The notes: generated by a model not told the origin, from the sequence alone. 64,000 nt of DNA from Micropruina glycogenica (GCF_900289045.1 NZ_LT985188.1:3780678-3844677), one strand, 5' to 3'. Positions 34,587 to 44,599 are shown, numbered from the stretch's first letter. Translations and numbers: made by a program.

Positions 34587-35624
34587 TCAGCGTAGTCGGT
34601 ACAGCGTGGTGCCCTGCTCGGCGCGAGTGATCACCGCGGGGGCGTCGGACCAGGCGGCGGCCACCACCGAGGTGCCGGGAAGCGTCGACGACTGCCATGA
34701 ACCGGTGTGGCCGACCAGCGCCCGCACCCGGGCGCCGTCGGCGGCCACGATCAGGGCGCGTCGGTCGGGGCCGCCGGCCACCTGCACCGAATCGCCCGCG
34801 GGTGTCTGCGGCACCTCGACGGGGGTGATATTCAGGTCGGCGGTGATCGTCCAGGCGATCAGTTGGTCGTCGGCGCGTCCGGCGACCAGCCAGCCGTCAG
34901 CCATCGTCGCGATCGCCTGCGCGCTGGTGGTGGTGGCGGTGCTCGGCAGTTCGACGTAGGCCCAGTCGCCGCGCGGGTCGAGGGTCGTCCAGACCATGGC
35001 GCGGGTGCGCAGGGGCGAGAGTTCGATGGCCTGTCCGGCCACCATCAGCCGGGTGCCGCCCTCCGCGGCCGCGGCCTGCACCAACGAGGTCGTGGTCGAG
35101 GCGAGCGGGGTGCCGGCCGAGTCACGGCGCGTCCACCGCGACCCGTCGAGCAGCCAGACGGCAACGTCGTTGCCGGCGATCGGGCTCTGCCACGAGCCGA
35201 CGATCACGGGCTGGTCGCCGGAAAGAACGGCGGCAACCAGTTGCCCCGCCCCCCAGCCGTGAAAGACGTCGAACGGCTGGTCGAGGTCGGTGACTGCGGT
35301 TGTGGTGCCGGTGAAGGTCGTCCAGCGGTTGTTGGCGTGGGCGCCGCCGTGGGTGGTGCCGAGGCCGACGATGCGCTCGCCGTGGCTGGCCAGCGACACC
35401 CAGTTCGCTTCGTTGCCGTAGGGGGTGGACGTGGTCACCGCAATGGCCCCCGCGGGCCCGGCCAGCGCCGGCCCGGCGGTACCGATCAACAACCCGGTGC
35501 CGAGCGGGGCGAGCGCGGTCGGCGCAGCGTCGAGCGTCACGGCCTGCCATTGGCCCGAGGTCGAGCAGCCGGCCAGCGGCAGCGCGGCCCCGGCCAGCAG
35601 CAGAGTGCGGCGACTGACGTGCAC
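34587..35624 (-). CDS. Tat-exported lipoprotein with beta-propeller-like repeats
   Basis: 345 residues. The N-terminus MHVSRRTLLLAGAALPLAGC combines twin arginines with a lipobox (Cys20), so export by Tat followed by lipidation is expected. The rest alternates short beta strands and glycine-rich turns (for example WVSLASHGERIVGLGTTHGG, VAVWLLDGSRWTRRD, MVWTTLDPRGDWAYVEL), as in secreted propellers. No enzyme motif is visible. GTG 35624 is the first start that gives the signal sequence. First gene of the operon with the 131-residue protein and the thioesterase-like protein. Confidence 0.8.
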   Translation of the reverse strand: MHVSRRTLLLAGAALPLAGCSTSGQWQAVTLDAAPTALAPLGTGLLIGTAGPALAGPAGAIAVTTSTPYGNEANWVSLASHGERIVGLGTTHGGAHANNRWTTFTGTTTAVTDLDQPFDVFHGWGAGQLVAAVLSGDQPVIVGSWQSPIAGNDVAVWLLDGSRWTRRDSAGTPLASTTTSLVQAAAAEGGTRLMVAGQAIELSPLRTRAMVWTTLDPRGDWAYVELPSTATTTSAQAIATMADGWLVAGRADDQLIAWTITADLNITPVEVPQTPAGDSVQVAGGPDRRALIVAADGARVRALVGHTGSWQSSTLPGTSVVAAAWSDAPAVITRAEQGTTLYRLR

Positions 35625-35673
35625 GCCTGATGGTAAGCCGACACTCACCAGTTGCAGCGGTAACCCGCAATTG

Positions 35674-35698
35674 AAAACCCGGCCCACGAGGGGCCGGG
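35674..35698 (-). terminator. Rho-independent terminator of msrA
   Basis: Reading leftward, GGGCCGGG/CCCGGCCC arms (35691-35698 and 35678-35685, read as the complement) form an 8-bp stem. In minus-strand sense it is followed by TTTTC. It lies about 60 bases beyond the msrA stop. Confidence 0.8.
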
Positions 35699-35759
35699 TG
35701 AGTATCGCTCGAAGATCCGACAGTGCCACGCTTCGATCAGCTCAGATTGGGCGCGTCCC

Positions 35760-36395
35760 TCAGCTCGGTGGGTTGCAGGTCACACCGGTGGCGTGCACGG
35801 GGCAGTAGCCGTACGGGGTGGCGTCCAGGTACTGCTGGTGGTAGCCCTCGGCGTAGTAGAACTCGCCCGCGGGAGCGATCTCGGTGGTGATGTCACCGAA
35901 GCCCTTCTTGGCGAACTCGGGCGCGTAGGCGTCACGTACGGCTCGCGCGCGGGCCGCCTGGTCGTCGTTCAGCGTGTAGATCGCCGATCTGTACTGGGTG
36001 CCGCGGTCGTTGCCCTGCCGAAAACCCTGGGTGGGGTCGTGGTTCTCGAAGAAGATGCGCAGCACGTCTTCGTACGACAGCTTGGTGGGGTCGTAGACGA
36101 CCTTGACCACCTCGGCGTGCCCGGTGCGGCCCGAGCAGGCCTCTTCGTAGGTGGGGTTGGGGGTGTACCCACCCGCGTAGCCGACGGCTGTGTTGAGCAC
36201 GCCGGGGGTGTTCCAGTACAGCTTCTCGGCGCCCCAGAAGCAGCCCAGGCCGAGAACCGCCACCTCGGCGCCCTCGGGTACCCGGTCGATGCGGTGCCCG
36301 AACACGCGGTGAAAGAAGGGTTGGTTGAGCACGGCGACGTCGCGGCCCTTCAGGGCCACGCGTGGGTCGACCATGGTCGGTTTGGTGAACAGCAT
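35760..36395 (-). CDS. msrA: Peptide-methionine (S)-S-oxide reductase
   Basis: 211 residues. Catalytic motif [15 protein letters not shown], then [62 protein letters not shown] and a C-terminus [12 protein letters not shown] that carries resolving cysteines. Repairs oxidised methionine. The 45-residue N-terminal lead ([19 protein letters not shown]) is usual for the actinobacterial form. ATG 36395 has AGGAGG seven bases upstream. Confidence 0.97.
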   Translation of the reverse strand: MLFTKPTMVDPRVALKGRDVAVLNQPFFHRVFGHRIDRVPEGAEVAVLGLGCFWGAEKLYWNTPGVLNTAVGYAGGYTPNPTYEEACSGRTGHAEVVKVVYDPTKLSYEDVLRIFFENHDPTQGFRQGNDRGTQYRSAIYTLNDDQAARARAVRDAYAPEFAKKGFGDITTEIAPAGEFYYAEGYHQQYLDATPYGYCPVHATGVTCNPPS

Positions 36396-36441
36396 GTAGA
36401 ACCTCCTGCCTGTGCAACCGGCGGACGCCCCGCGACATTCC

Positions 36442-37935
36442 TCAGCTCGTCCAGCCGGCCAGGGTGGCGCCCACCTTGTCGAAGACGATTCTGGGCGACG
36501 AACCGGAGTACTTGCCCAGCATCGAGAAGGTGTAGCGCCGTCCACTTCGATCGGTGACGTAGCCGCTGAGAGCCGTGATGCCGCTGAGCGTGCCGGTCTT
36601 GGCGTGCAGGTTGTTGGCCGCAGCGGTGCCGACCATGCGATCGGTCAGCGTGCCACCGATCGCCGGGTCGGGGTTACCGGCCACGGGAAGCGCGTTGTAG
36701 AAGGTGTCGAACCAGGGCCTGGTTTGGGCGTACTGCAGCAGCCGGACGAGCACGCGCGCAGTCAGCTTGTTGCGATGAGCCAGCCCGGAGCCGTCCACCA
36801 GCACCACCGTCGAGGGGACTGATTGGGTCTTGGCGAGCCAGGTGCGTATGACGGCCGCTCCGGCCTTCCAGGTGCCGGCTTTGGTGCCCACGCGACCGAG
36901 GGTCTTGGCCAGGTGTTCGGTCATGCCGTTGTTCGACGGCTTCATCAGCAGGGTGACGATCGTGCTCAGCGGCACCGAGGTGTCCGACGCCACCTGCACC
37001 CGGACGGTCGGGGTGCTGCCGGTGGTGGGCGAGGCCGGCACATCGACCCCGGCCGCGCGCAGCACACGGGTGAACACGTGGGCCGCGTAGCGGGCCGGGT
37101 TGCTGATCGTCACGGTGCGTTTCACCAGACTGCGTTTGAGCGCCACCCGTCCCGACACGGTGATGGTGTTGGTGTGGTTGCTGCGGCGCACGCTGATCGA
37201 CGCGCCTGAACCGGCCGAGGTGGTGGTGGTCTTGTTGACCAGCTTCACGTAGCCCGCAGCCAGGGCGGGCACGAGGCCCAGCTTCGCCTTCTTGCCCTTG
37301 CCAGACCCGGGTTGGTAGGTGACCTGCACGGTGCCCACGGCATAGGCCGATGACGGTGACAGCGTCAGCCCCGAGATCTGGGCGGCGTAGGAGTTGTTGT
37401 AGTCGTCGGGGTCCCAGTAGTTGTTGTAGAGGTCGGAGTCGAAGTAGCCACCGTCGCCCACGACGCCGCCCGTGACCTTCGTGATGCCGGCCGCCTTCAC
37501 CTGGGTGGCAAGGGCTCGAAGGTCGGCTTCACGCAGCGTCGGGTCACCGTTGCCCTTCAGATACAGCTTGCTGACAACGCCGTTCACCGGGGCGGCGGGG
37601 GCGTAGGCGTCGGTGCTGAAGGTGTGCCCGGGGCCGAGCAGGTCGAGAGCCGCGGCGGCGGTGACGAGCTTCATGTTCGAGGCCGGCGAGATGGCGGTGG
37701 TGGCGGATCGTCGGTACAACTCGGCGCCGCTGGACGACTCGGCGACGACCACCCCGACGGTGCCGCGGGTGACTCTGGAATCACTCAGCACCGACGCGAG
37801 CTTCTTGGCCAGGGCGGCGTCGGTGACGAGCGCGGGCAGCGGTTGGGCTCGTGCGGTTTGGCCTGGGTTGAGTGCGAGGCTCAGGGGCAGGGCGAGCAGA
37901 AGCGGGCCGAGCAAGAGGTGGAGGGGTTTGGTCAT
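36442..37935 (-). CDS. dacB: D-alanyl-D-alanine carboxypeptidase/endopeptidase (PBP4, class C)
   Basis: 497 residues with a cleavable signal peptide ([24 protein letters not shown]). The three penicillin-binding motifs are present: SNMK within [16 protein letters not shown] (SXXK), SNN in [11 protein letters not shown] and KTGT in [13 protein letters not shown]. Long inserted domain between the first two motifs, as in PBP4. It trims or cuts peptidoglycan cross-links outside the membrane. ATG 37935 is chosen as the start of the signal peptide. Confidence 0.95.
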   Translation of the reverse strand: MTKPLHLLLGPLLLALPLSLALNPGQTARAQPLPALVTDAALAKKLASVLSDSRVTRGTVGVVVAESSSGAELYRRSATTAISPASNMKLVTAAAALDLLGPGHTFSTDAYAPAAPVNGVVSKLYLKGNGDPTLREADLRALATQVKAAGITKVTGGVVGDGGYFDSDLYNNYWDPDDYNNSYAAQISGLTLSPSSAYAVGTVQVTYQPGSGKGKKAKLGLVPALAAGYVKLVNKTTTTSAGSGASISVRRSNHTNTITVSGRVALKRSLVKRTVTISNPARYAAHVFTRVLRAAGVDVPASPTTGSTPTVRVQVASDTSVPLSTIVTLLMKPSNNGMTEHLAKTLGRVGTKAGTWKAGAAVIRTWLAKTQSVPSTVVLVDGSGLAHRNKLTARVLVRLLQYAQTRPWFDTFYNALPVAGNPDPAIGGTLTDRMVGTAAANNLHAKTGTLSGITALSGYVTDRSGRRYTFSMLGKYSGSSPRIVFDKVGATLAGWTS

Positions 37936-38039
37936 GATGCGAACTTCCAGAGGGGACGTGCCGTCACCCTGACACAGGGGCCGGCCGGGGTCCATAGGGG
38001 TTGAGAGTTCGTTCTCAAGAATCTCTCAGCCAAGTCTGC

Positions 38040-38076
38040 CTGGCGCGAGTTGGGGACGGTTCCTGTCTCGCGCCAG
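38040..38076. repeat. Hairpin repeat with GGGACGGTTC core (family E)
   Basis: Arms CTGGCGCGAG (38040-38049) and CTCGCGCCAG (38067-38076) are perfectly complementary around TTGGGGACGGTTCCTGT. The rest of the 212-base interval 37936-38147 shows no gene. Confidence 0.8.
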
Positions 38077-38147
38077 ATGTGCTGTGGCGGAGGTTCTGCC
38101 GGGTTCCCGATAAGGCGCGGGTCAACTGCCGCGCGGACACCGTCGAC

Positions 38148-38831
38148 CTACCCGACAGGCAGCGTCCAATCGATCGGGCTGGCCCCCTGCGCTTCGAGGG
38201 CGGCGTTCGTCCGGCTGAACGGACGAGAGCCGAAGAACCCCGACCGTGCCGACAACGGTGACGGGTGTGCGGACGCGATCACCGGCACGTCGCCCATCAT
38301 CGGTTGCAGATTCTGCGCGTCCCGACCCCAGAGGATCGCCACCAGCGGCCCGCCCCGCGCCACCAGGGCTTCGATCGCCTGCTGGGTGACCTGCTCCCAG
38401 CCCTTGCCGCGGTGCGATCCGGGCGCCCCCGGACGCACCGTGAGCACCCGGTTGAGCAGCAGGACCCCTTGGGAGAACCACGCCGACAGGTCGCCGTGCA
38501 CCGCCGGCGCGATTCCCAGGTCGGTGTTCAGTTCGGCATAGATGTTGGCCAGCGACCGGGGCAGCGGACGCACGTTCGGCGCCACCGAGAACGACAACCC
38601 CACCGCATGCCCAGGCGTCGGGTACGGGTCTTGCCCCACCACCAGCACCCGCACGTCGCCGAGCGGCCTGGTGAACGCTCGCAGCACGTTCGCCCCTGCC
38701 GGAAAGTAGCCCCGACCGGCCGCAAGTTCGGCGCGCAGAAAGTCGCCCATCGCGGCGATCCGGTCGGCCACCGGCGCCAGGGCGTCCGCCCAGTCGGGGG
38801 CGATCAGTTGCGACAACGGTTGTGCGCTCAC
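38148..38831 (-). CDS. ung: Uracil-DNA glycosylase
   Basis: 227 residues, family 1 UDG. Motifs: [22 protein letters not shown] (water-activating Asp in GQDPY), [32 protein letters not shown] and the closing loop [23 protein letters not shown] with the catalytic His. GQDPYP instead of GQDPYH is normal in actinobacteria. Removes uracil from DNA. GTG 38831 overlaps the TGA of the MFS gene by four bases, coupling the two. Confidence 0.97.
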   Translation of the reverse strand: MSAQPLSQLIAPDWADALAPVADRIAAMGDFLRAELAAGRGYFPAGANVLRAFTRPLGDVRVLVVGQDPYPTPGHAVGLSFSVAPNVRPLPRSLANIYAELNTDLGIAPAVHGDLSAWFSQGVLLLNRVLTVRPGAPGSHRGKGWEQVTQQAIEALVARGGPLVAILWGRDAQNLQPMMGDVPVIASAHPSPLSARSGFFGSRPFSRTNAALEAQGASPIDWTLPVG

Positions 38832-40024
38832 ATGGCCTCCTGGGGTTGCCGCCGGTCGAGCCGAGCCGGAATCAACCACGACAACCCTGCCCCGGCCAGC
38901 AGAATCGCGGCGCCCACGCCGAAAGCGGCGCCCATACCCAGGTGGTCGGCCAGCAGCCCTGCCGCCAACGGCCCGACGATCGCCCCGGCGTCGCCGATCA
39001 TCGAGAAGATGGCCACCGGTTGGCTGCCGGCGTCCTTGGCCGCGTCACCCAGCGCGGCGGTCGGTGCGGTGCCGAGGGCGGCCGAGGCCACCCCGTAGAC
39101 GCACAGCAGCACCACCATCACCGGCAGGTTGGGCGCGAACGGTGTGGCCATCGTTGAGGCCGCCGCCAAAACCGCACCGGTCACCATCACCGGACGGCGC
39201 CCGATCAGGTCGGTCGCCCGTCCGGCCGGCTGCAGCGCCAGGGTCTGGGCGACGGCGGCGATGGCGAAGGCGATGCCCGTCCACGAGGGATGTTGACCGA
39301 GGTAGGTGACGATCAGAATCGGCACCAGCGCCGATCGCACACCGAACGACTGCCACCCGGTGCCGAAGTTGAGCAGACACGCGGCCTGGAATCGGCGGTC
39401 GTTGATCACCTCGCGCAGCGACTTCGTGGGTGCGACGGCCGCCGCCTCGGCCATGCCCGGCGGATCGTGCAACTGGGTGAAGGCGATGGTGCCCGCGATC
39501 ACCAGGGTGCCGGCGTAGAAGTAGAACGGCGCGGTCAGCGAGACGCCCGCGAGCAGTCCGCCGATCGCCGGGCCGGTCATGCCGCCGAGCAGAAAGCCAC
39601 CCTGATAGAGCCCACTGGCCCGGCCGCGCAGTTCGGGTCCGACGCTGGCCAGCAGCAGGGCGGTGGCCGAGATGGTGAACATCGCCGACCCGACGCCGCC
39701 CACCGCGCGCCAGGCGAGCAGCTCCCAGTAACTGTGTGCAAGGCCGCACAGCGCGGACGACACCCCGACGATCCACATGCCGACGCCGATGGTGCGGCGG
39801 TGGCCGATGCGATCGCTGATGCGGCGCACGAACGGGCTGGTCGCTAGCCGAAAACCGGCGAACGCCGACACCACCAGGCCGATTAAGAAGTTGGTCACCC
39901 CGAACGAGGCCGCGAAGATCGGCAGCACCGGAATCATCACCCCGAAGCCGACGGCCACGAAGAACGCCGACACCGCCAGCATCACCACGGTGCGTGGCAG
40001 GGGTGATCGCAACGACAACTTCAC
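38828..40024 (-). CDS. Major facilitator superfamily transporter
   Basis: 398 residues, about twelve membrane helices. The loop after helix 2 reads [17 protein letters not shown] and a related [10 protein letters not shown] lies after helix 8, both typical MFS signatures. It resembles drug/H+ antiporters of the 12-TM group; the substrate is unknown. GTG 40024 has TAAGTT six bases upstream, suggesting a leaderless transcript shared with ung. Confidence 0.88.
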   Translation of the reverse strand: MKLSLRSPLPRTVVMLAVSAFFVAVGFGVMIPVLPIFAASFGVTNFLIGLVVSAFAGFRLATSPFVRRISDRIGHRRTIGVGMWIVGVSSALCGLAHSYWELLAWRAVGGVGSAMFTISATALLLASVGPELRGRASGLYQGGFLLGGMTGPAIGGLLAGVSLTAPFYFYAGTLVIAGTIAFTQLHDPPGMAEAAAVAPTKSLREVINDRRFQAACLLNFGTGWQSFGVRSALVPILIVTYLGQHPSWTGIAFAIAAVAQTLALQPAGRATDLIGRRPVMVTGAVLAAASTMATPFAPNLPVMVVLLCVYGVASAALGTAPTAALGDAAKDAGSQPVAIFSMIGDAGAIVGPLAAGLLADHLGMGAAFGVGAAILLAGAGLSWLIPARLDRRQPQEAM

Positions 40025-40357
40025 CCGCTCAACTTAGTGGTGCGGCTTCCCACGGGCTCACCAGTGTGCGGCACCGGACTCGTGCGTCGCGCTGTTCTGC
40101 TGCAGTCCACGTGCCACCCGCCCAGCAATGCAGCTCAGCAACCGACCTGTGGCACGTCACGAGCGGCACCGCCTGGCGGCAGACGGTGCCCGCATGGGCG
40201 TTCATCGACGACCGCCGCGCAAGACCGCAGCAGCAGATCGACTTCCGGGCACCTGTGCTGCATGCCGGCATCCCTCGCGCCGGGACGGCGGGTGGCGCGG
40301 GTTCGGAACCGTCCCCATCTCACCCCGCCCGTCAACCCTGGGTGACGGGCAGCGCCG
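40025..40357. repeat. Gene-free interval with a family E-like repeat
   Basis: About 40288-40330 has GGCGCGGGTTCGGAACCGTCC and a partly complementary CACCCCGCCCG, a diverged relative of the hairpins at 7919-7951 and 38040-38076. The rest shows no credible gene. Confidence 0.55.
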
Positions 40358-41359
40358 TCACAGGGCGAACAACGCTCGCACGTCGTCGCCGGGACTGGTC
40401 GCCCCGCCCGCCGGTTCGATGCTGAGACCGGCCCCCTCGGCCGTTCGGGCGTCGCCCTCGAGCAGCATGCTGACATCGGTGCCCGGCGGCAGTAGTCCGG
40501 CCGACACCATGCCGGTAGGCACCTTCAGCCACGCCTGCCTGACCTTGCCGCTGGGTGCGTCCGGCACGCCGACGGTGGTCATCACCGCTCGTCCGAGCTG
40601 TGCCGAGCGCACCACGGTGACCGTGCCGCCGCCCTTGACCGGTTCGCTGACCCGCACGGCGTCGGACGCAGCCAGCACGTCGGCCGCGGTGATGGTGCGC
40701 GGTGACCAGGGCTGCCAGACCGAGACGCCGATCACGGCGATCAGCGCGACGGCTGCCGCCACGAGCAGCGCCCAGCGCGAGCTTTGCGCGCGGCGTGGCC
40801 GCAGCGGGGTGACCGTCGCGATCGGGTCGGCAGGTTCGTCGGCGGACGACTCGGGCGCTGCGGTGTCGGACTCGGACGACTCGTGAGTCAGATCACGGGC
40901 ACGCCTCGGGGTGGCTTCATCGGCCCCGCCCGACGCCGCCACGCGCGGACGAGCCGGCAGCTCGGCCTCGTCGACGCCAGGGCTCGACAAGTCCTCGGGA
41001 TCGGTGAACCGATCGTGTTCGACGAAGGTGCGGCGCGCCGCCGCGTCCACGGCTGCTGCGCTCTGCACAGCACCCGCCCCGGGCTCGGCAGCGGTGTCGT
41101 CATCGGCCGTGCTGCGACCCTCTTCGGTGGCGGTGCGCAGCGGCAGAGCGGCCACCGCTCCCAGCACGGCGTCGCGCAGAGCGGGCGGTGGTTCGACGGC
41201 GGTGTCGTCGGCCAAGTCGTCGAGGGTTTCGCGCAGCCCGATCAGTTCGACCTGGCAGGCCTCGCACTCGGCCACGTGCTGCTCGAAGGCGGCCCGCTCG
41301 GCCGCGTCAAGGGCGTCCAGGGCGTAGGCGCCGATCAGGTCGTGGCTCTCGTCAGTCAC
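40358..41359 (-). CDS. rskA: Anti-sigma-K factor (RskA-type)
   Basis: 333 residues. The cytoplasmic N-terminus holds a zinc anti-sigma motif, His28-X3-Cys32-X2-Cys35 in FEQHVAECEACQVEL, then a long acidic linker (about 75-190), one membrane helix (WALLVAAAVALIAVIGVSVW) and an extracytoplasmic RskA domain (VRQAWLKVPTGMVSAGLLPPG). It would hold SigK at the membrane until proteolysis frees it. It starts two bases beyond the sigma-gene stop and is cotranscribed. The linker is unusually long compared with mycobacterial RskA. Confidence 0.92.
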   Translation of the reverse strand: MTDESHDLIGAYALDALDAAERAAFEQHVAECEACQVELIGLRETLDDLADDTAVEPPPALRDAVLGAVAALPLRTATEEGRSTADDDTAAEPGAGAVQSAAAVDAAARRTFVEHDRFTDPEDLSSPGVDEAELPARPRVAASGGADEATPRRARDLTHESSESDTAAPESSADEPADPIATVTPLRPRRAQSSRWALLVAAAVALIAVIGVSVWQPWSPRTITAADVLAASDAVRVSEPVKGGGTVTVVRSAQLGRAVMTTVGVPDAPSGKVRQAWLKVPTGMVSAGLLPPGTDVSMLLEGDARTAEGAGLSIEPAGGATSPGDDVRALFAL

Positions 41360-41361
41360 GA

Positions 41362-41931
41362 TCAGTCACCCCCCAATGCTGATCTCAATCGAATCAGGCC
41401 GTCCCTGATTCGGGCCTTGGCGGTGCCCAGCGGCACGTCCAGGGCGTGTGCCACCTCGCGGTGGGTGAGGCCGTCGTAGTAGGCCAGCTCGACCGCCTGG
41501 CGCTGCGTGTCGGTCAGGCTGGTCAGCGCACCGCGCACCCGTTCGGCCTCGATCGTGGCCACGGCCTGGTCGGCGGGGTCGACCGGCGAGGCTGCCGGAT
41601 CGTCGGCACCGTAGGCCTGATCGCGCCTCGCGGACGCCTCTGCCGACCGTACCCGGTCGACCGCTCGTCGGTGGGTGATGGTGAGCAGCCAACTCAGGGC
41701 ACTGCCGCGTCCGGGTTGAAAGGTGTCGCTGCGTTGCCAGGCCTCGACGTAGATCTCTTGGGTGACCTCTTCGGCGTGCGCCGGGTTGCGCAGCACCCGA
41801 AGAGCCAGCCCGTAGACCTTGGCCGACGTCAGGTCGTAGAGGGTGGCCATCGCCGACTGGTCGCCGGTCGCGCACGACCTGAGCGCCTCGGCGATCGCGT
41901 CCGCGGTCTCGACCGCCGCCACCTCCTGCAC
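41362..41931 (-). CDS. sigK: ECF RNA polymerase sigma factor, SigK type
   Basis: 189 residues. Region 2: ALRSCATGDQSAMATLYDLTSAKVYGLALRVLRNPAHAEEVTQEIYVEAWQR and RGSALSWLLTITHRRAVDRVR. Region 4: LTDTQRQAVELAYYDGLTHREVAHALDVPLGTAKARIRDGLIRLR. The similarity to mycobacterial SigK and the RskA gene directly downstream support the name. The start is uncertain: GTG 41931 is used, GTG 41922 is possible. I found no copy of the shared promoter motif upstream, so it may be transcribed from a housekeeping promoter or by readthrough. Confidence 0.92.
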   Translation of the reverse strand: MQEVAAVETADAIAEALRSCATGDQSAMATLYDLTSAKVYGLALRVLRNPAHAEEVTQEIYVEAWQRSDTFQPGRGSALSWLLTITHRRAVDRVRSAEASARRDQAYGADDPAASPVDPADQAVATIEAERVRGALTSLTDTQRQAVELAYYDGLTHREVAHALDVPLGTAKARIRDGLIRLRSALGGD

Positions 41932-41973
41932 AGGGACATTATGGTCTTGGACGTGCGAAACGGGCTGACGGAA

Positions 41974-42010
41974 GGGCGTGGCGTCCCACCTTCGATGCGA
42001 CGCCACGCCC
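41974..42010 (-). terminator. Strong hairpin between the fasciclin gene and sigK
   Basis: A 12-bp perfect stem, GGGCGTGGCGTC (41974-41985) and GACGCCACGCCC (41999-42010), encloses 13 bases. It follows the fasciclin stop by about 40 bases in transcription sense and could terminate most transcripts, letting a few reach sigK. Confidence 0.75.
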
Positions 42011-42049
42011 GTCCCCCCGCTTCGTGGCCCCCCGGTCCACGACGAGAGG

Positions 42050-42700
42050 TCACATCTTCGGCAGCAGCACGCTGTCGATGATGTAGACCGTGGCATTCAT
42101 GGTCTGCACGTTGCCGCAGACCACCTCCGCGTCACCGACCATGAAGTCCTCGCCCGAACCGGTCACCTTCAGTTCGGTCTTGGCCAGCGTGTCGTGGGTG
42201 CCGGCGAGCTGCATCGGGTCGAGCCGTCCGGCGACGACGTGGTTGGTGAGCACCTTGGTGAGCACCTTGGTGAGCATCGCCTTGTCGTTGAGCACCGCGT
42301 CGAGATCCTTCTTCGGCAGCTTGGCGAAGGCGTCGTTGGTCGGCGCGAACACGGTGATGTCGGTGGCGTTGTTCAGGGTGTCGACGAGCCCGGCCTTCTT
42401 CACGGCGGTGACCAGGGTCGACAGCGCCGGGTTGTTGCTGGCGGCGGTGGCGACGGCATCCTTCGACATGCCGTCGAACGAGCCGGCTCCGCTGGTCGGC
42501 ACACTGGCACAGGCGGGGCCGAACGGCTGCATCATGGCCTGGTCCGACGGCGAGGCCGAGGTCGAGGTCATGGGCATCGACGACGAGGTCATCGGCATGG
42601 GTGCCGAGCTGTTCGGCATGGCGGAGGTGCCGCTGCTGCAGGCAGCCAGGGGCAGGAGCAGGGTGGCGGTGAGGCCGGCGATGATGGTCGACTTACGCAT
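42050..42700 (-). CDS. Fasciclin (FAS1) domain lipoprotein, MPT70/MPT83-like
   Basis: 216 residues. Signal with lipobox LAAC (Cys21), a Met/Ser/Pro-rich linker (MPMTSSSMPMTSTSASPS), then one FAS1 domain: GPACASVP, NPALSTLVTAVKKAGLVDTLNNATDITVFAPTNDAFAKLP, LTNHVVAGRLDP and NATVYIIDSVLLP. Surface-anchored adhesion-like protein; its mycobacterial relatives are SigK-controlled. ATG 42700 has AAGGAG ahead. A promoter motif shared with the molybdopterin oxidoreductase lies at 42739-42765. The Met-rich linker could bind copper, but this is speculative. Confidence 0.92.
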   Translation of the reverse strand: MRKSTIIAGLTATLLLPLAACSSGTSAMPNSSAPMPMTSSSMPMTSTSASPSDQAMMQPFGPACASVPTSGAGSFDGMSKDAVATAASNNPALSTLVTAVKKAGLVDTLNNATDITVFAPTNDAFAKLPKKDLDAVLNDKAMLTKVLTKVLTNHVVAGRLDPMQLAGTHDTLAKTELKVTGSGEDFMVGDAEVVCGNVQTMNATVYIIDSVLLPKM

Positions 42701-42738
42701 GATGAATCTCCTTCTGAGAGGCGTGTCTGTCATCAGGT

Positions 42739-42765
42739 GTTCGGAGCCCTCAGCCAGCTGGATGG
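42739..42765 (-). promoter_or_regulatory. Candidate SigK promoter of the fasciclin gene
   Basis: In minus-strand sense: CCATCC (42765-42760), 15 bases, CCGAAC (42744-42739), within GGCTCCGAACA. The same arrangement, with CCGTCC, lies before the molybdopterin oxidoreductase gene. It resembles what I recall of mycobacterial SigK promoters (CCATCC and CCGAAT-like boxes). The -10-like box ends 38 bases before the ATG. Confidence 0.7.
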
Positions 42766-42815
42766 GTCGATGGGAGAAGAAATCTTGAAGTGAGTACGTT
42801 CTTCTGGTTCAGGGG

Positions 42816-43021
42816 ACGGTTCCGCCGGTTCAGAGGACGGTTCCCTCCGGGCGTGCCATGGGTTCAGTCGTGACCGAACTCGTCATCGAGGCGAACGCCG
42901 GAATCTGTGGGGCGGCGTGAGGTCGCCTCGCCGTGCGCACCTCACGACGTCGTCGACGGTGGGGACGCCAGGCGTCTGCGGTCGGGCGAGTGGTGAGATC
43001 CCGGGGCAAGCCCGGGATGAC
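42816..43021. repeat. Family B fragments and two family A palindromes
   Basis: GGTTCAGGGGACGGTTCC and GGTTCAGAGGACGGTTCC occur in tandem at about 42809-42845. Family A palindromes follow at 42882-42906 and 42995-43021, the latter with the variant centre GGGCAAGCC. The interval 42766-43053 holds no gene. Confidence 0.75.
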
Positions 43022-43053
43022 AGCCTGCATCGGCGCCGGTGTGGTGGTCGCGC

Positions 43054-44574
43054 TCAGCCGACGGTGACGACGACTGAATGCAACCCGGACGACCCGTCGG
43101 GGAACGGCGCCGCCCGCACCTCGGACTGGTTCGAGCCCTTGTCGTCGATCACGCGGCATTCGAGGGTGTGCTGGCCGGACGTCGCCTGCCAGGCGTAGGT
43201 CCACTGCCGCCAGTAATCGATGCCGCCGTCAGGCCCGATGTCGGTGGGTTGCCACCCGCCCCCGTCGACCCGCACCTGCACCTTCGCCACGCCGATGTTC
43301 TGCGCCCACGCCTCACCGGCGACCATCACCTTGCCCGGCTGCAGATTGGCCAGCCCGCGCGGCGTGTCGATGCGGCTGGACGGCTTCACCGGCCCTCTGG
43401 GTGCCCAGCCCCGTTGCGTCCAGTAGGCGACGTCCTTGGCGTAGGTGGTGACGGTCAACTGGGTGAGCCACTTGGTGGCGCCCACGTAGCCGTACAGGCC
43501 GGGCGTGAGCAGTCGGGCCGGAAAACCGTGTTCGGGCGGGAGCGGCTGCCCGTTCATGCCGATCGCGATCATCGAATCGCGGTCGTCGGTGAGCGCCTGC
43601 AACGGCGTGCTGGCGGTGTAGCCGTCGGTCGATCGGCTGAGCACCATGTCGGCGCCCGGCTGAACACCCGCCTTCGCCAGCAGGTCGCTGACCCGCACGC
43701 CCAGCCAGCGGGCGCCGCCGATGTAGGGCCCACCCACCTCGTTGCTGACGCAATTCAGCGTGATGTCGCGCTCGAACACCGGCAACGCGAGCAGTTGGTC
43801 CCAGCCGAGGCTGAACGGAGTGTCGACCATGCCGTCGATGCTCAACCGCCAGTCGCCCACGTCGACGCTGGGCACGATCAGGCTGGTGTCGACCCGGTAG
43901 AAGTCCTTGTTGGGCGTGACCCATGGGGCCAGCCCCGGCACGTCCGGACCGGACGGCAGCGGCGCCAGTGGGTCTGCCGGCCGCGGCAACGTGACGGCGC
44001 GTGGAGGCTGCTGGGTGGTGGCTCGGTACTGCCCGGCGATCAGCGCCACGGCGCCGGACACGCTCGCCACGGCGGTACCGGTGATGAAGGCCCGGCGCGG
44101 CAGTGCATGCGGCGCGCGGTCGTCGTCGACACGTTGGGGGGTGCCGCGCAGCAGCCAGTGCAGCACTCCGCCGCCGACCACGCCGGTGGCCAGCGCCGGC
44201 ACGACCGCGAACATGCCGGCCGCCGGTGCCGCTGCCGCAGCGGCCGCAGCGATCACGGTGAGCGACGCCGGGCCGGCCCACCGCCACGCGGGTCGGCGCA
44301 GCGACAACAGCCCGATCAGTGCACCCATCGCGAGAGTGACGATCACCACGCCGCCGATCAGCACCGGTTTGTCCCAGGTGCCGAGGGTGGCGACGGCCCA
44401 CTCCTTGACCGGAGTCGGGGTCAGATCGATCAGCCTGCTGCCGACGGCGACCGCCGGGGCCGCCTCGGGCGCGACGAAGCTGGCGACCAACTGCCCCGCG
44501 GCCAGGCCGGTGAACACGGCGGTGACGCCGGCGACGATCGCCCGAGTTTTCGGACGGCTGGTGTGGGTGGGCAT
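43054..44574 (-). CDS. Membrane-bound molybdopterin-dependent oxidoreductase (sulfite-oxidase-like)
   Basis: 506 residues. Four or five membrane helices fill residues 10-185. A periplasm-side catalytic domain begins near 215 (WVTPNKDFYRVDT). LNCVSNEVGGPYIGGARWLGV supplies the molybdenum-binding Cys275, followed by GYTASTPLQAL and GFPARLLTPGLYGYVGATKWLTQLTVTTY. The C-terminal domain is Mo-co dimerisation-like (VAGEAWAQNIGVAKVQVRVDGGGW). It could reduce or oxidise an oxo-anion or protein sulfoxide; the substrate is unknown. MoaA and MoaD encoded near the window end would help make the cofactor. Confidence 0.92.
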   Translation of the reverse strand: MPTHTSRPKTRAIVAGVTAVFTGLAAGQLVASFVAPEAAPAVAVGSRLIDLTPTPVKEWAVATLGTWDKPVLIGGVVIVTLAMGALIGLLSLRRPAWRWAGPASLTVIAAAAAAAAPAAGMFAVVPALATGVVGGGVLHWLLRGTPQRVDDDRAPHALPRRAFITGTAVASVSGAVALIAGQYRATTQQPPRAVTLPRPADPLAPLPSGPDVPGLAPWVTPNKDFYRVDTSLIVPSVDVGDWRLSIDGMVDTPFSLGWDQLLALPVFERDITLNCVSNEVGGPYIGGARWLGVRVSDLLAKAGVQPGADMVLSRSTDGYTASTPLQALTDDRDSMIAIGMNGQPLPPEHGFPARLLTPGLYGYVGATKWLTQLTVTTYAKDVAYWTQRGWAPRGPVKPSSRIDTPRGLANLQPGKVMVAGEAWAQNIGVAKVQVRVDGGGWQPTDIGPDGGIDYWRQWTYAWQATSGQHTLECRVIDDKGSNQSEVRAAPFPDGSSGLHSVVVTVG

Positions 44575-44599
44575 GGTGGCCTCCTTCCCTCCACCGACT

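Noticed and set aside
41932..42049. SigK-type promoter in front of sigK itself
   Set aside because: Looked for CC(A/G)TCC-N15-CCGAAC on the minus strand; the nearest resemblance, CCTTCC with no matching second box, is not convincing.
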